64,000 nt of DNA, taken from contig OY756966.1 of the NCBI GenBank assembly GCA_963580455.1, forward strand, positions 13,271,001 through 13,335,000, written 5' to 3'. Position numbers and translations under genes: made by a program. Numbering within the stretch: position 1 is the stretch's first letter; each line of letters begins with the position of its first letter. The notes beneath the pieces are model-generated. The model had not been told where the DNA came from, did not search any database, and saw only the letters and a list, made by a program, of their open reading frames with translations. Below, in pieces: positions 26,901-39,249 of this stretch. Source of the DNA: Euonymus europaeus (taxonomy: Eukaryota > Streptophyta > Magnoliopsida > Celastrales > Celastraceae).

Positions 26901-28260
26901 TACTCGTAAAATTTGACATAGAAGGACAATTAAAAGTCTATCCCGAGCAACTTTGATATTCTGAAGTTGCTCAACTCTCTCTATGGAGGAGGTTTTAACG
27001 GTTTTGTCCATTTCTCATAGAAAGTTGGTGTTTTGGCATCGAAATAATGTAGGAAGCTTATACTCGTAAAATTTGACATAGAAGAACAATTAAAAGTCTA
27101 TTCCGAGCAACTTTGATAGTCCGAAGTTGCTCAACTCTCTCTATGGAGGAGCTTTTAACGGTTTTGTCCATTTGTCATAGAAAGTTGGTGTTTTGGCATC
27201 GAAATAATGTAGGAAGCATATACTCGTAAAATTTGACGTAGAAGAACAATAAAAGGTCTATCCCGAACAACTTTGATAGTCCGAAGTTGCTCAACTCTCT
27301 CTATGGAGGAGCTTTTAACGGTTTTGTCTATTTGTCATAGAAAGTTGGTGTTTTGGCATCGAAATAATGTAGGAAGCTTATACTCGTAAAATTTGACATA
27401 GAAGAACAATTAAAAGTCTATCCCGAGCAACTTTGATAGTCCGAATTTCCTCAACTCTCTCTATGGAGGAGCTTTTAACGGTTTTGTCCATTTGTCATAG
27501 AAAGTTAGTTTTTTGGCATCGAAATAATGTAGGAAGCTTATAGTAGTAAAATTTGAAATTGAAGAACAATAAAAAGTGTACATCGAGCAACTTCGATGGT
27601 CCGAAGTTTGTCAACTCTCTCTATGGAGGTACTCTTAACGGTTTTATCTATTTGTCATAGAAAGTTGGTGTTTTGGCATCGAAATAATCTCTGAAGCTTA
27701 TACTCGTAAAATTTGACATAGAACAACAATTACAAGTCTATCCTGAACAACTTTGATAGTCCGAAGTTGCTAAACTCTCTCTATGGAGGAGCTTTTAACG
27801 GTTTTGTCCATTTGTCAAAGAAAGTTGGTGTTTTGGCATCGAAATAATCTAGGAAGCTTATGCTCATAAAATTTGACATATAAGAACAATAGAAATTGTA
27901 CACCGAGCAACTTTGATGGTCCGAAGTTGCTCAACTCTCTTTATGGAGGAGCTTTTAACGGTTTTGTCCCTTTGTCATAGAAAGTTGGTTTTTAGGCATC
28001 GAAATAATGTAGGAAGCTTATACTCGTAAAATTTGACATAGAAGAACAATTAAAATTCTATTCCGAGCAACTTTGATAGTCCGAAGTTGCTCAACTCTCT
28101 CTATGGAGGAGCTTTTAACGGTTTTGTCTATTTTTCATAGAAAGTTGGTGTTTTGGCATCGAAATAATGTAGGAAGCTTATACTCGTAAAATTTGACATA
28201 GAAGAACAATTAAAAGTCTATCCCGAGCAACTTTGATAGTCCGAAGTTGCTCAACTCTCT
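20946..28260 (+). repeat. Mosaic satellite stretch with weak higher-order structure
   Basis: About 46 monomers of mixed subtypes show no simple repeating order. Two echoes of other parts are visible. 22,703-24,750 resembles the 15-monomer cassette. About 26.0-27.9 kb resembles about 20.6-22.2 kb at an offset near 5,757 bp, based on the TATAACG monomer (20941 and 26699) and the TATAGTAGTAAAATTTGA monomer (21782 and 27539). Nothing other than satellite is present. Confidence 0.8.
22703..24750 (+). repeat. 15-monomer cassette, copy 3 (about two monomers missing)
   Basis: The stretch starts with GTTGATGTTTTGGACTCG at 22703 and follows the order of the cassette at 1-2,340. The offset is 22,702 at the start but 22,381 at the GTCCAAAGTTG variant (1221 and 23602), a loss of about two monomers. 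The missing part lies between about 23,200 and 23,290, where the TTTTTGGGCATCG monomer runs directly into CAACTTCGATAGTCCGAAATTG. It ends with the 158/160 dimer near 24.2-24.4 kb, a CTTGAACAATTTTG monomer and an ATAGAAATTG monomer. Confidence 0.78.
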
Positions 28261-31200
28261 CTATGGAGGAGCTTTTAACATTTTTGTCTATTTTTCATAG
28301 AAAGTTGGTGTTTTGGCATCGAAATAATGTAGGAAGCTTATACTCGTAAAATTTGACATAGAAGAACAATTAAAAGTCTATCCCGAGCAAGTTTGATAGT
28401 CCGAAGTTGCTCAACTCTCTCTATGGAAGAGCTTTTAACGGTTTTGTCCATTTCTCATAGAAAGTTGGTGTTTTGGCATCGAAATAATGTAGGAAGCTTA
28501 TACTCGTAAAATTTGACATAGAAGAACAATTAAAAGTCTATTCCGAGCAACTTTGATAGTCCGAAGTTGCTCAACTCTCTATGGAGGAGCTTTTAACGGT
28601 TTTGTCCATTTGTCATAGAAAGTTGGGTTTTAGGCATCGAAATAATGTAGGAAGCTTATACTCGTAAAATTTGACATAGAAGAACAATTAAAATTCTATT
28701 CCGAGCAACTTTGATAGTCCGAAGTTGCTCAACTCTCTCTATGGAGGAGCTTTTAACGGTTTTGTCTATTTGTCATAGAAAGTTGGTGTTTTGGCATCGA
28801 AATAATGTGGGAAGCTTATACTCGTGAAATTTGACATAGAAGAACAATAAAAAGTCTATCACGAGCAACTTTGATAGTCCGAAGTTGCTCAACTCTCTCT
28901 ATGGAGGAGCCTTTAACATTTTTGTCCATTTGTCATAGAAAGTTGATGTTTTGGACTCGAAATAATCTGGGAAGCTTATACTCGTAAAATTTAACATAGA
29001 AGAACAATAAAAAGTCTATCCCGAGCAACTTTGATAGTCCGAAGTTGCTCAACTCTCTCTATGGAGGAGCTTTTAACATTTTTATCTATTTTTCATAGAA
29101 AGTTGGTGTTTTGGCATCGAAATAATCTAGGAAGCTTATACTCATAAAATTTGACATAGAAGAACAATTAAAAGTCTATCCCGAGCAAGTTTGATAGTCC
29201 AAAGTTGCTCAAGTCTCTCTATGGAGGAGCTTTTAACGGTTTTGTCCATTTCTCATAGAAAGTTGGTGTTTTGGCATCGAAATAATGTAGGAAGCTTATA
29301 CTCGTAAAATTTGACATAGAAGAACAATTAAAAGTCTATCCCGAGCAACTTTGATAGTCCGAAGTTGCTCAACTCTCTCTATGGAGGAGCTTTTAACGGT
29401 TTTGTCCATTTGTCATAGAAAGTTGGGTTTTAGGCATCGAAATAATGTAGGAAGCTTATACTCGTAAAATTTGACATAGAAGAACAATTAAAATTCTATT
29501 CCGAGCAACTTTGATAGTCCGAAGTTGCTCAACTCTCTCTATGGAGGAGCTTTTAACGGTTTTGTCTATTTGTCATAGAAAGTTGGTGTTTTGGCATCGA
29601 AATAATGTGGGAAGCTTATACTCGTAAAATTTGACATAGAAGAACAATAAAAAGTCTATCACGAGCAACTTTGATAGTCCGAAGTTGCTCAACTCTCTCT
29701 ATGGAGGAGCCTTTAATATTTTTGTCCATTTGTCATAGAAAGTTGATGTTTTGGACTCGAAATAATCTGGGAAGCTTATACTCGTAAAATTTAACATAGA
29801 AGAACAATAAAAAGTCTATCCCGAGCAACTTTGATAGTCCGAAGTTGCTCAACTCTCTCTATGGAGGAGCTTTTAACATTTTTGTCTATTTTTCATAGAA
29901 AGTTGGTGTTTTGGCATCGAAATAATGTAGGAAGCTTATACTCATAAAATTTGACATAGAAGAACAATTAAAAGTCTATCCCGAGCAAGTTTGATAGTCC
30001 AAAGTTGCTCAAGTCTCTCTATGGAGGCGCTTTTAACGGTTTTGTCCATTTCTCATAGAAAGTTGGTGTTTTGGCATCGAAATAATGTAGGAAGCTTATA
30101 CTCGTAAAATTTGACATAGAAGAACAATAAAAGTCTATTCCGAGCAACTTTGATAGTCCGAAGTTGCTCAACTCTCTATGGAGGAGCTTTTAACGGTTTT
30201 GTCCATTTGTCATAGAAAGTTGGGTTTTAGGCATCGAAATAATGTAGGAAGCTTATACTCGTAAAATTTGACATAGAAGAACAATTAAAATTCTATTCCG
30301 AGCAACTTTGATAGTCCGAAGTTGCTCAACTCTCTCTATGGAGGAGCTTTTAACGGTTTTGTCTATTTGTCATAGAAAGTTGGTGTTTTGGCATCGAAAT
30401 AATGTGGGAAGCTTATACTCGTAAAATTTGACATAGAAGAACAATAAAAAGTCTATCACGAGCAACTTTGATAGTCCGAAGTTGCTCAACTCTCTCTATG
30501 GAGGAGCCTTTAACATTTTTGTCCATTTGTCATAGAAAGTTGATGTTTTGGACTCGAAATAATCTGGGAAGCTTATACTCGTAAAATTTAACATAGAAGA
30601 ACAATTAAAAGTCTATCCCGAGCAACTTTGATAGTCCGAAGTTGCTCAACTCTCTCTATGGAGGAGCTTTTAACATTTTTGTCTATTTTTCATAGAAAGT
30701 TGGTGTTTTGGCATCGAAAAAATGTAGGAAGCTTATACTCATAAAATTTGACATAGAAGAACAATTAAAAGTCTATCCCGAGCAAGTTTGATAGTCCGAA
30801 GTTGCTCAACTCTCTCTATGGAGGAGCTTTTAACGGTTTTGTCCATTTCTCATAGAAAGTTGGTGTTTTGGCATCGAAATAATGTAGGAAGCTTATACTC
30901 GTAAAATTTGACATAGAAGAACAATTAAAAGTCTATCCCGAGCAACTTTGATAGTCCGAAGTTGCTCAACTCTCTCTATGGAGGAGCTTTTAACGGTTTT
31001 GTCCATTTGTCATAGAAAGTTGGGTTTTAGGCATCGAAATAATGTAGGAAGCTTATACTCGTAAAATTTGACATAGAAGAACAATTAAAATTCTATTCCG
31101 AGCAACTTTGATAGTCCGAAGTTGCTCAACTCTCTCTATGGAGGAGCTTTTAACGGTTTTGTCTATTTGTCATAGAAAGTTGGTGTTTTGGCATCGAAAT

Positions 31201-32700
31201 AATGTGGGAAGCTTATACTCGTAAAATTTGACATAGAAGAACAATAAAAAGTCTATCACGAGCAACTTTGATAGTCCGAAGTTGCTCAACTCTCTCTATG
31301 GAGGAGCCTTTAACATTTTTGTCCATTTGTCATAGAAAGTTGATGTTTTGGACTCGAAATAATCTGGGAAGCTTATACTCGTAAAATTTAACATAGAAGA
31401 ACAATTAAAAGTCTATCCCGAGCAACTTTGATAGTCCGAAGTTGCTCAACTCTCTCTATGGAGGAGCTTTTAACATTTTTGTCTATTTTTCATAGAAAGT
31501 TGGTGTTTTGGCATCGAAAAAATGTAGGAAGCTTATACTCATAAAATTTGACATAGAAGAACAATTAAAAGTCTATCCCGAGCAAGTTTGATAGTCCGAA
31601 GTTGCTCAACTCTCTCTATGGAGGAGCTTTTAACGGTTTTGTCCATTTCTCATAGAAAGTTGGTGTTTTGGCATCGAAATAATGTAGGATGCTTATACTC
31701 GTAAAATTTGACATAGAAGAACAATTAAAAGTCTATCCCGAGCAACTTTGATAGTCCGAAGTTGCTCAACTCTCTCTATGGAGGAGCTTTTAACGGTTTT
31801 GTCCATTTGTCATAGAAAGTTGGGTTTTAGGCATCGAAATAATGTAGGAAGCTTATACTCGTAAAATTTGACATAGAAGAACAATTAAAATTCTATTCCG
31901 AGCAACTTTGATAGTCCGAAGTTGCTCAACTCTCTCTATGGAGGAGCTTTTAACGGTTTTGTCTATTTGTCATAGAAAGTTGGTGTTTTGGCATCGAAAT
32001 AATGTGGGAAGCTTATACTCGTAAAATTTGACATAGAAGAACAATAAAAAGTCTATCACGAGCAACTTTGATAGTCCGAAGTTGCTTAACTCTCTCTATG
32101 GAGGAGCCTTTAAATTTTTGTCCATTTGTCATAGAAAGTTGATGTTTTGGACTCGAAATAATCTAGGAAGCTTATACTCGTGAAATTTGACATAGAAGAA
32201 CAATTAAAAGTCTATCCCGAGCAACTTTGATAGTCCGAAGTTGCTCAACTCTCTCTATGGAGGAGCTTTTAACATTTTTGTCTATTTTTCATAGAAAGTT
32301 GGTGTTTTGGCATCGAAAAAATGTAGGAAGCTTATACTCATAAAATTTGACATAGAAGAACAATTAAAAGTCTATCCCGAGCAAGTTTGATAGTCCGAAG
32401 TTGCTCAACTCTCTCTATGGAGGAGCTTTTAACGGTTTTGTCCATTTCTCATAGAAAGTTGGTGTTTTGGCATCGAAATAATGTAGGAAGCTTATACTCG
32501 TAAAATTTGACATAGAAGAACAATAAAAGTCTATTCCGAGCAACTTTGATAGTCCGAAGTTGCTCAACTCTCTATGGAGGAGCTTTTAACGGTTTTGTCC
32601 ATTTGTCATAGAAAGTTGGTTTTTAGGCATCGAAATAATGTAGGAAGCTTATACTCGTAAAATTTGACATAGAAGAACAATTAAAATTCTATTCCGAGCA
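28260..32700 (+). repeat. 5-monomer higher-order repeat (~800 bp)
   Basis: The GTTGATGTTTTGGACTCG monomer recurs at 28938, 29738, 30535, 31335 and 32134, spacings 800, 797, 800 and 799 bp. Within each unit the order is: that monomer, one with TATTTTTCATAG, one with CATTTCTCATAG, one with GTTGGGTTTTAGGCATCG (GTTGGTTTTTAGG in the last unit) and one with ATAATGTGGGAAGCTT. A partial unit precedes the first full one. Small differences are a CT-run deletion near 30,175 and loss of a base in AATAAAAGTC. Sequence identity between units is high. Confidence 0.92.
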
Positions 32701-35700
32701 ACTTTGATAGTCCGAAGTTGCTCAATTCTCTCTATGGAGGAGCTTTTAACGGTTTTGTCTATTTCTCATAGAAAGTTGGTGTTTTGGCATCGAAATAATG
32801 TAGGAAGCTTATACTCGTAAAATTTGACATAGAAGAACAATTAAAAGTCTATCCCGAGCAACTTTGATAGTCCGAAGTTGCTCAACTCTCTCTATGGAGG
32901 AGCTTTTAACGGTTTTGTTCATTTGTCATAGAAAATTGGTTTTTTGGCATCGAAATAATGTAGGAAGCTTATACTCGTAAAATTTGACATAGAAGGACAA
33001 TTAAAAGTCTATTCCGAGCAACTTTGATAGTCCGAAATTGCTCAACTCTCTCTATGGAGGAGCTTTTAACGTTTTTGTCTATTTCTCATAGAAAGTTGTT
33101 GTTTAGGACTCGAAATAATCTATGAAGCTTATACTCGTAAAATTTGACATAGAAGAACAATTAAAAGTCTATCCCGAGCAACTTTGATAGTCTGAAGTTG
33201 CTCAACTCTCTCTATGGAGGAGCTTTTAACGGTTTTCTCCATTTGTCGTAGAGAGTTGGTTTTTTGACATCGAAATAATGTAGGAAGCTTATACTCGTAA
33301 AATTTGACATAGAAGAACAATTAAAAGTCTATCCCGAGCAACTTTGATAGTCCGAAGTTGCTCAACTCTCTCTATGGAGGAGCTTTTAACGGTTTTGTCC
33401 ATTTGTCATAGAAAGTTGATTTTTTGGCATCGAAATAATGTAGGAAGCTTATACTCGTAAAATTTGACATAGAAGAACAACCAAAAGTCTATTCCGAGCA
33501 ACTTTGATAGTCCGAAGTTGATCAACTCTCTTTATGGAGGAGCTTTTAACGGTTTTGTCTATTTGTAATAGAAAGTTGGTGTTTTGGCATCGAAATAATG
33601 TAGGAAGCATATGCTCGTAAAATTTGACATAGAAGAACAATAAAAAGTCTATCCCGAACAACTTTGATAGTCCGAAGTTGCTCAACTCTCTCTATGGAGG
33701 AGCTTTTAACCGTTTTGACTATTTGTCATAGAAAGTTGGTGTTTTGTCATCGAAATAATGTAGGAAGCTTATACTCGTAAAATTTGACATAGAAGAACAA
33801 TTAAAATTCTATTCCGAGCAACTTTGATAGTCCGAAGTTGCTTAACTCTCTCTATGGAGGAGCTTTTAACGGTTTTGTCTATTTGTCATAGAAAGTTGGT
33901 GTTTTGGCATCGAAATAATGTAGGAAGCCTATACTCGTAAAATTTGACATAGAAGAACAATAAAAAGTCTATCACGAGCAACTTTGATAGTCCGAAGTTG
34001 CTCAACTCTCTCTATGGAGGAGCCTTTAACATTTTTGTCCATTTGTCATAGAAAGTTGATGTTTTGGACTCAAAATAATCTAGGAAGCTTATACTGGTAA
34101 AATTTGACATAGAAGAACAATTAAAAGTCTATCCCGAGCAACTTTGATAGTCCGATGTTGCTCAACTCTCTCTATGGAGGAGCATTTAACATTTTTGTCT
34201 ATTTTTCATAGAAAGTTGGTGTTTTGGCATCGAAATAATGTAGGAAGCTTATACTCATAAAATTTGACATAGAAGAACAATTAAAAGTCTATCCCGAGCA
34301 AGTTTGATAGTCCGAAGTTGCTCAACTCTCTCTATGGAGGAGCTTTTAACGGTTTTGTCCATTTCTCATAGAAAGTTGTTGTTTTGCCATCGAAATAATG
34401 TAGGAAGCTTATACTAATAAAATTTGACATAGAAGAACAATTAAAAGTATATCCCGAGCAAGTTTGGTAGTCCGAAGTTGCTCAACTCTCTCTATGGAGG
34501 AGCTTTTAACGGTTTTGTCCATTTCTCATAGAAAGTTGGTGTTTTGGCATCGAAATAATGTAGGAAGCTTATACTCGTAAAATTTGACATAGAAGAACAA
34601 TTAAAAGTCTATTCCGAGCAACTTAGATAGTCCGAAGTTGCTCAACTCTCTATGGAGGAGCTTTTAACGGTTTTGTCCATTTGTCATAGAAAGTTGGTTT
34701 TTAGGCATCGAAATAATGTAGGAAGCTTATACTCATAAAATTTGACATAGAAGAACAATTAAAATTCTATTCCGAGCAACTTTGATAGTCCGAAGTTCCT
34801 CAAATCTCTCTATGGAGGAGCTTTTAACGGTTTTGTCTATTTGTCATAGAAAGTTGGTGTTTTGGCATCGAAATAATGTAGGAAGCTTATACTCGTAAAA
34901 TTTGACATAGAAGAACAATTAAAAGTCTATCACGAGCAACTTTGATAGTCCGAAGTTGCTCAACTCTCTCTATGGAGGAGCTTTTAACATTTTTGTCTAT
35001 TTTTCATAGAAAGTTGGTGTTTTGGCATCGAAATAATGTAGGAAGCTTATACTCGTAAAATTTGACATAGAAGAACAATAAAAAGTCTATCCGAGCAACT
35101 TTGATAGTCCGACGTTGCTCAACTCTCTCTATGGAGGAGCTTTTAACATTTTTGTCTATTTTTCATAGAAAGTTGGTGTTTTGGCATCGAAATAATGTAG
35201 GAAGCTTATACTCATAAAATTTGACATAGAAGAACAATTAAAAGTCTATCCCGATCAAGTTTGATAGTCCAAAGTTGCTCAAGTCTCTCTATGGAGGAGC
35301 TTTTAACGGTTTTCTCCATTTCTCAAAGAAAGTTGGTGTTTTGCCATCGAAATAATGTAGGAAGCTTATACTCGTAAAATTTGACATAGAAGAACAATTA
35401 AAAGTCTATTCCGAGCAACTTTGATAGTCCGAAGTTGCTCAACTCTCTATGGAGGAGCTTTTAACGGTTTTGTCCATTTGTCATAGAAAGTTGGTTTTTA
35501 GGCATCGAAATAATGTAGGAAGCTTATACTCGTAAAATTTGACATAGAAGAACAATTAAAATTCTATTCCGAGCAACTTTGATAGTCCGAAGTTGCTCAA
35601 CTCTCTCTATGGAGGAGCTTTTAACGGTTTTGTCTATTTCTCATAGAAAGTTGGTGTTTTGGCATCGAAATAATGTAGGAAGCTTATACTCGTAAAATTT

Positions 35701-38700
35701 GACATAGAAGAACAATTAAAAGTCTATCCCGAGCAACTTTGATAGTCCGAAGTTGCTCAACTCTCTCTATGGAGGAGCTTTTAACGGTTTTGTTCATTTG
35801 TCATAGAAAATTGGTTTTTTGGCATCGAAATAATGTAGGAAGCTTATACTCATAAAATTTTACATAGAAGGACAATTAAAAGTCTATTCCGAGCAACTTT
35901 GATAGTCCGAAATTGCTCAACTCTCTCTATGGAGGAGCTTTTAACGTTTTTGTCTATTTCTCATAGAAAGTTGGTATTTTTGACTCGAAATAATCTATGA
36001 AGCTTATACTCGTAAAATTTGACATAGAAGAACAATTAAAAGTCTATCGCGAGCAACTTTGATAGTCTGAAGTTGCTCAACTCTCTCTATGGAGGAGCTT
36101 TTAACGGTTTTGTCCATTTGTCATAGAAAGTTGGTTTTTTGACATCGAAATAATGTAGGAAGCTTATACTCGTAAAATTTGACATAGAAGAACAATTAAA
36201 AGTCTATCCCGAGCAACTTTGATAGTCCGAAGTTGCTCAACTCTCTCTATGGAGGAGCTTTTAACGGTTTTGTCCATTTGTCATAGAAAGTTGTTGTTTT
36301 GGCATCGAAATAATGTAGGAAGCATATACTCGTAAAATTTGACGTAGAAGAACAATAAAAAGTCTATCCCGAGCAACTTTGATAGTCCGAAGTTGCTCAA
36401 CTCTATCTATCGAGGAGCTTTTAACGGTTTTGTCTATTTGTCATAGAAAGTTGGGGTTTTGGCATCGAAATAATGTAGGAAGCTTATACTCGTAAAATTT
36501 GACATAGAAGAACAATAAAAAGTCTATCACGAGCAACTTTGATAGTCCGAAGTTGCTCAACTCTCTCTATGGTGGAGCCTTTAACATTTTTGTCCATTTG
36601 TCATAGAAATTTGATGTTTTGGACTCGAAATAATCTAGGAAGCTTATACTCGTAAAATTTGACATAGAAGAACAATAAAAAGTCTATCCGAGCAACTTTG
36701 ATAGTCCGAAGTTGCTCAACTCTCTCTATGGAGGAGCTTTTAACATTTTTGTCTATTTTTCATAGAAAGTTGGTGTTTTGGCATCGAAATAATGTAGGAA
36801 GCTTATACTCATAAAATTTGACATAGAAGAACAATTAAAAGTCTATCTCGAGCAAGTTTGATAGTCCAAAGTTGTTCAAGTCTCTCTATGGAGGAGCTTT
36901 TAACGGTTTTGTCCATTTCTCATAGAAAGTTGGTGTTTTGGCATCGAAATAATGTAGGAAGCTTATACTCGTAAAATTTGACATAGAAGAACAATTAAAA
37001 GTCTATTCCTAGCAACTTTGATAGTCCGAAGTTGCTCAACTCTCTATGGAGGAGCTTTTAACGGTTTTGTCCATTTGTCATAGAAAGTTGGTTTTTAGGC
37101 ATCGAAATAATGTAGGAAGCTTATACTCGTAAAATTTGACATAGAAGAACAATTAAAATTCTATTCCGAGCAACTTTGATAGTCCGAAGTTGCACAACTC
37201 TCTCTATGGAGGAGCTCTTAACGGTTTTGTCTATTTCTCATAGAAAGTTGGTGTTTTGGCATCGAAATAATGTAGGAAGCTTATACTCGTAAAATTTGAC
37301 ATAGAAGAACAATTAAAAGTCTATCCCGAGCAACTTTGATAGTCCGAAGTTGCTCAACTCTCTCTATGGAGGAGCTTTTAACGTTTTTGTCTATTTCTCA
37401 TAGAAAGTTGGTGTTTTGGACTCGAAATAATCTATGAAGCTTATACTCATAAAATTTGACATAGAAGAACAATTAAAAGTCTATCCCGAGCAACTTTGAT
37501 AGTCCGAAGTTGCTCAACTCTCTCTATGTAGGAGCTTTTAACGGTTTTTTCCATTTCTCATAGAAAGTTGGTGTTTTGGCATCGAAATAATGTAGGAAGC
37601 TTATACTCGTAAAATTTGACATAGAAGAACAATTAAAAGCCTATCCCGAGCAACTTTGATAGTCCGAAGTTGCTCAACTCTCTCTATGGAGGAGCTTTTA
37701 ACGGTTTTGTCTATTTGTCATAGAAAGTTGGTGTTTTGTCATCGAAATTATGTAGGAAGCTTATACTCGTAAAATTTGACATAGAAGAACAATTAAAATT
37801 CTATTCCGAGCAACTTTGATAGTCCGAAGTTGCTCAACTCTCTCTATGGAGGAGCTTTTAACGTTTTTGTCTATTTCTCATAGAAAGTTGGTGTTTTGGA
37901 CTCGAAATAATCTATGAAGCTTATACTCATAAAATTTGACATAGAAGAACAATTAAAAGTCTATCCCGAGCAACTTTGATAGTCCGAAGTTGCTCAACTC
38001 TCTCTATGTAGGAGCTTTTAACGGTTTTTTCCATTTCTCATAGAAAGTTGGTGTTTTGGCATCGAAATAATGTAGGAAGCTTATACTCGTAAAATTTGAC
38101 ATAGAAGAACAATTAAAAGTCTATCCCGAGCAACTTTGATAGTCCGAAGTTGCTCAACTCTCTCTATGGAGGAGCTTTTAACGGTTTTGTCTATTTGTCA
38201 TAGAAAGTTGGTGTTTTGGCATCGAAATAATGTAGGAAGCTTATACTCGTAAAATTTGACATAGAAGAACAATTAAAAGTCTATCACGAGCAACTTTGAT
38301 AGTCCGAAGTTGCTCAACTCTCTCTATGGAGGAGCCTTTATTATTTTTGTCCATTTGTCATAGAAAGTTGATGTTTTGGACTCGAAATAATCTAGGAAGC
38401 TTATACTCGTAAAATTTGACATAGAAGAACAATTAAAAGTCTATCCCGAGCAACTTTGATAGTCCGAAGTTGCACAACTCTTTCTATGGAGAAGCTTTTA
38501 ACATTTTTGTCTATTTGTCATGGAAAGTTGGTGTTTTGGATTCGAAATAATCTATGAAGCTTATACTCGTAAAATTTGACATAGAAGAACAATTAAAAGT
38601 GTATCCCGAGCAACTTTGATAGTCTGAAGTTGCTCAACTTTCTCTATGGAGAAGCTTTTAACGGTTTTGTCCATTTGTCATAGAAAGTTGGTGTTTTGGC

Positions 38701-39200
38701 ATCGAAATAATGTAGGAAGCTTATAATCATAGAATTTGACATTGAAGAACAATTAAAAGTCTATCCCGAGCAACTTTGAAAGTCCGAAGTTGCTCAACTC
38801 TCTCTATGGAGGAGCTTTTAACGGTTTTGTCCATTTGTCATAGAAAGTTGGTTTTTTGGCATCGAAATAATGTAGGAAGCTTATACTCGTAAAATTTGAC
38901 ATAGAAGAATAATTAAAAGTCTATTCCGAGCAACTTTGATAGTCCGAAATTGCTCAACTCTCTCTTTGTAGGAGCTTTTAACGTTTTTGTCCATTTGTCA
39001 TAGAAAGTTGGTATTTTGGACTCGAAAAAATCTATGAAGCTTATACTCGTAAAATTTGACATAGAAGAACAATTAAAAGTCTATCCCGAGCAACTTTGAT
39101 AGTCCGAAGTTGCTCAACTCTCTCTATAGAGGAGCTTTTAATGGTTTTGTCTATTTGTCGTAGAAAGTTGGTGTTTTGGCATCGAAATAATGTAGGTAGC
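32700..39200 (+). repeat. Mosaic satellite stretch including a 3-monomer repeat
   Basis: About 41 monomers have mixed order. A 480-bp trimer is duplicated at about 37,381-37,860 and 37,861-38,340, with matching lines through the TCTATGTAGGAGC and GGTTTTTTCCATTTCTC variants. A second relation links about 32.3-33.2 kb and 35.3-36.1 kb at an offset of 2,875 bp: the TGTTCATTTG monomer followed by GAAAATTGG lies at 32917 and 35792. Elements typical of both the left domains (GAGCCTTTAACATTTTTG) and the right domains (CTATGAAGC) mix here, so it reads as a transition zone. Confidence 0.8.
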
Positions 39201-39249
39201 TTATACGCGTAAAATTTGACATAGAAGAACAATTAAAAGTCTATCCCGA

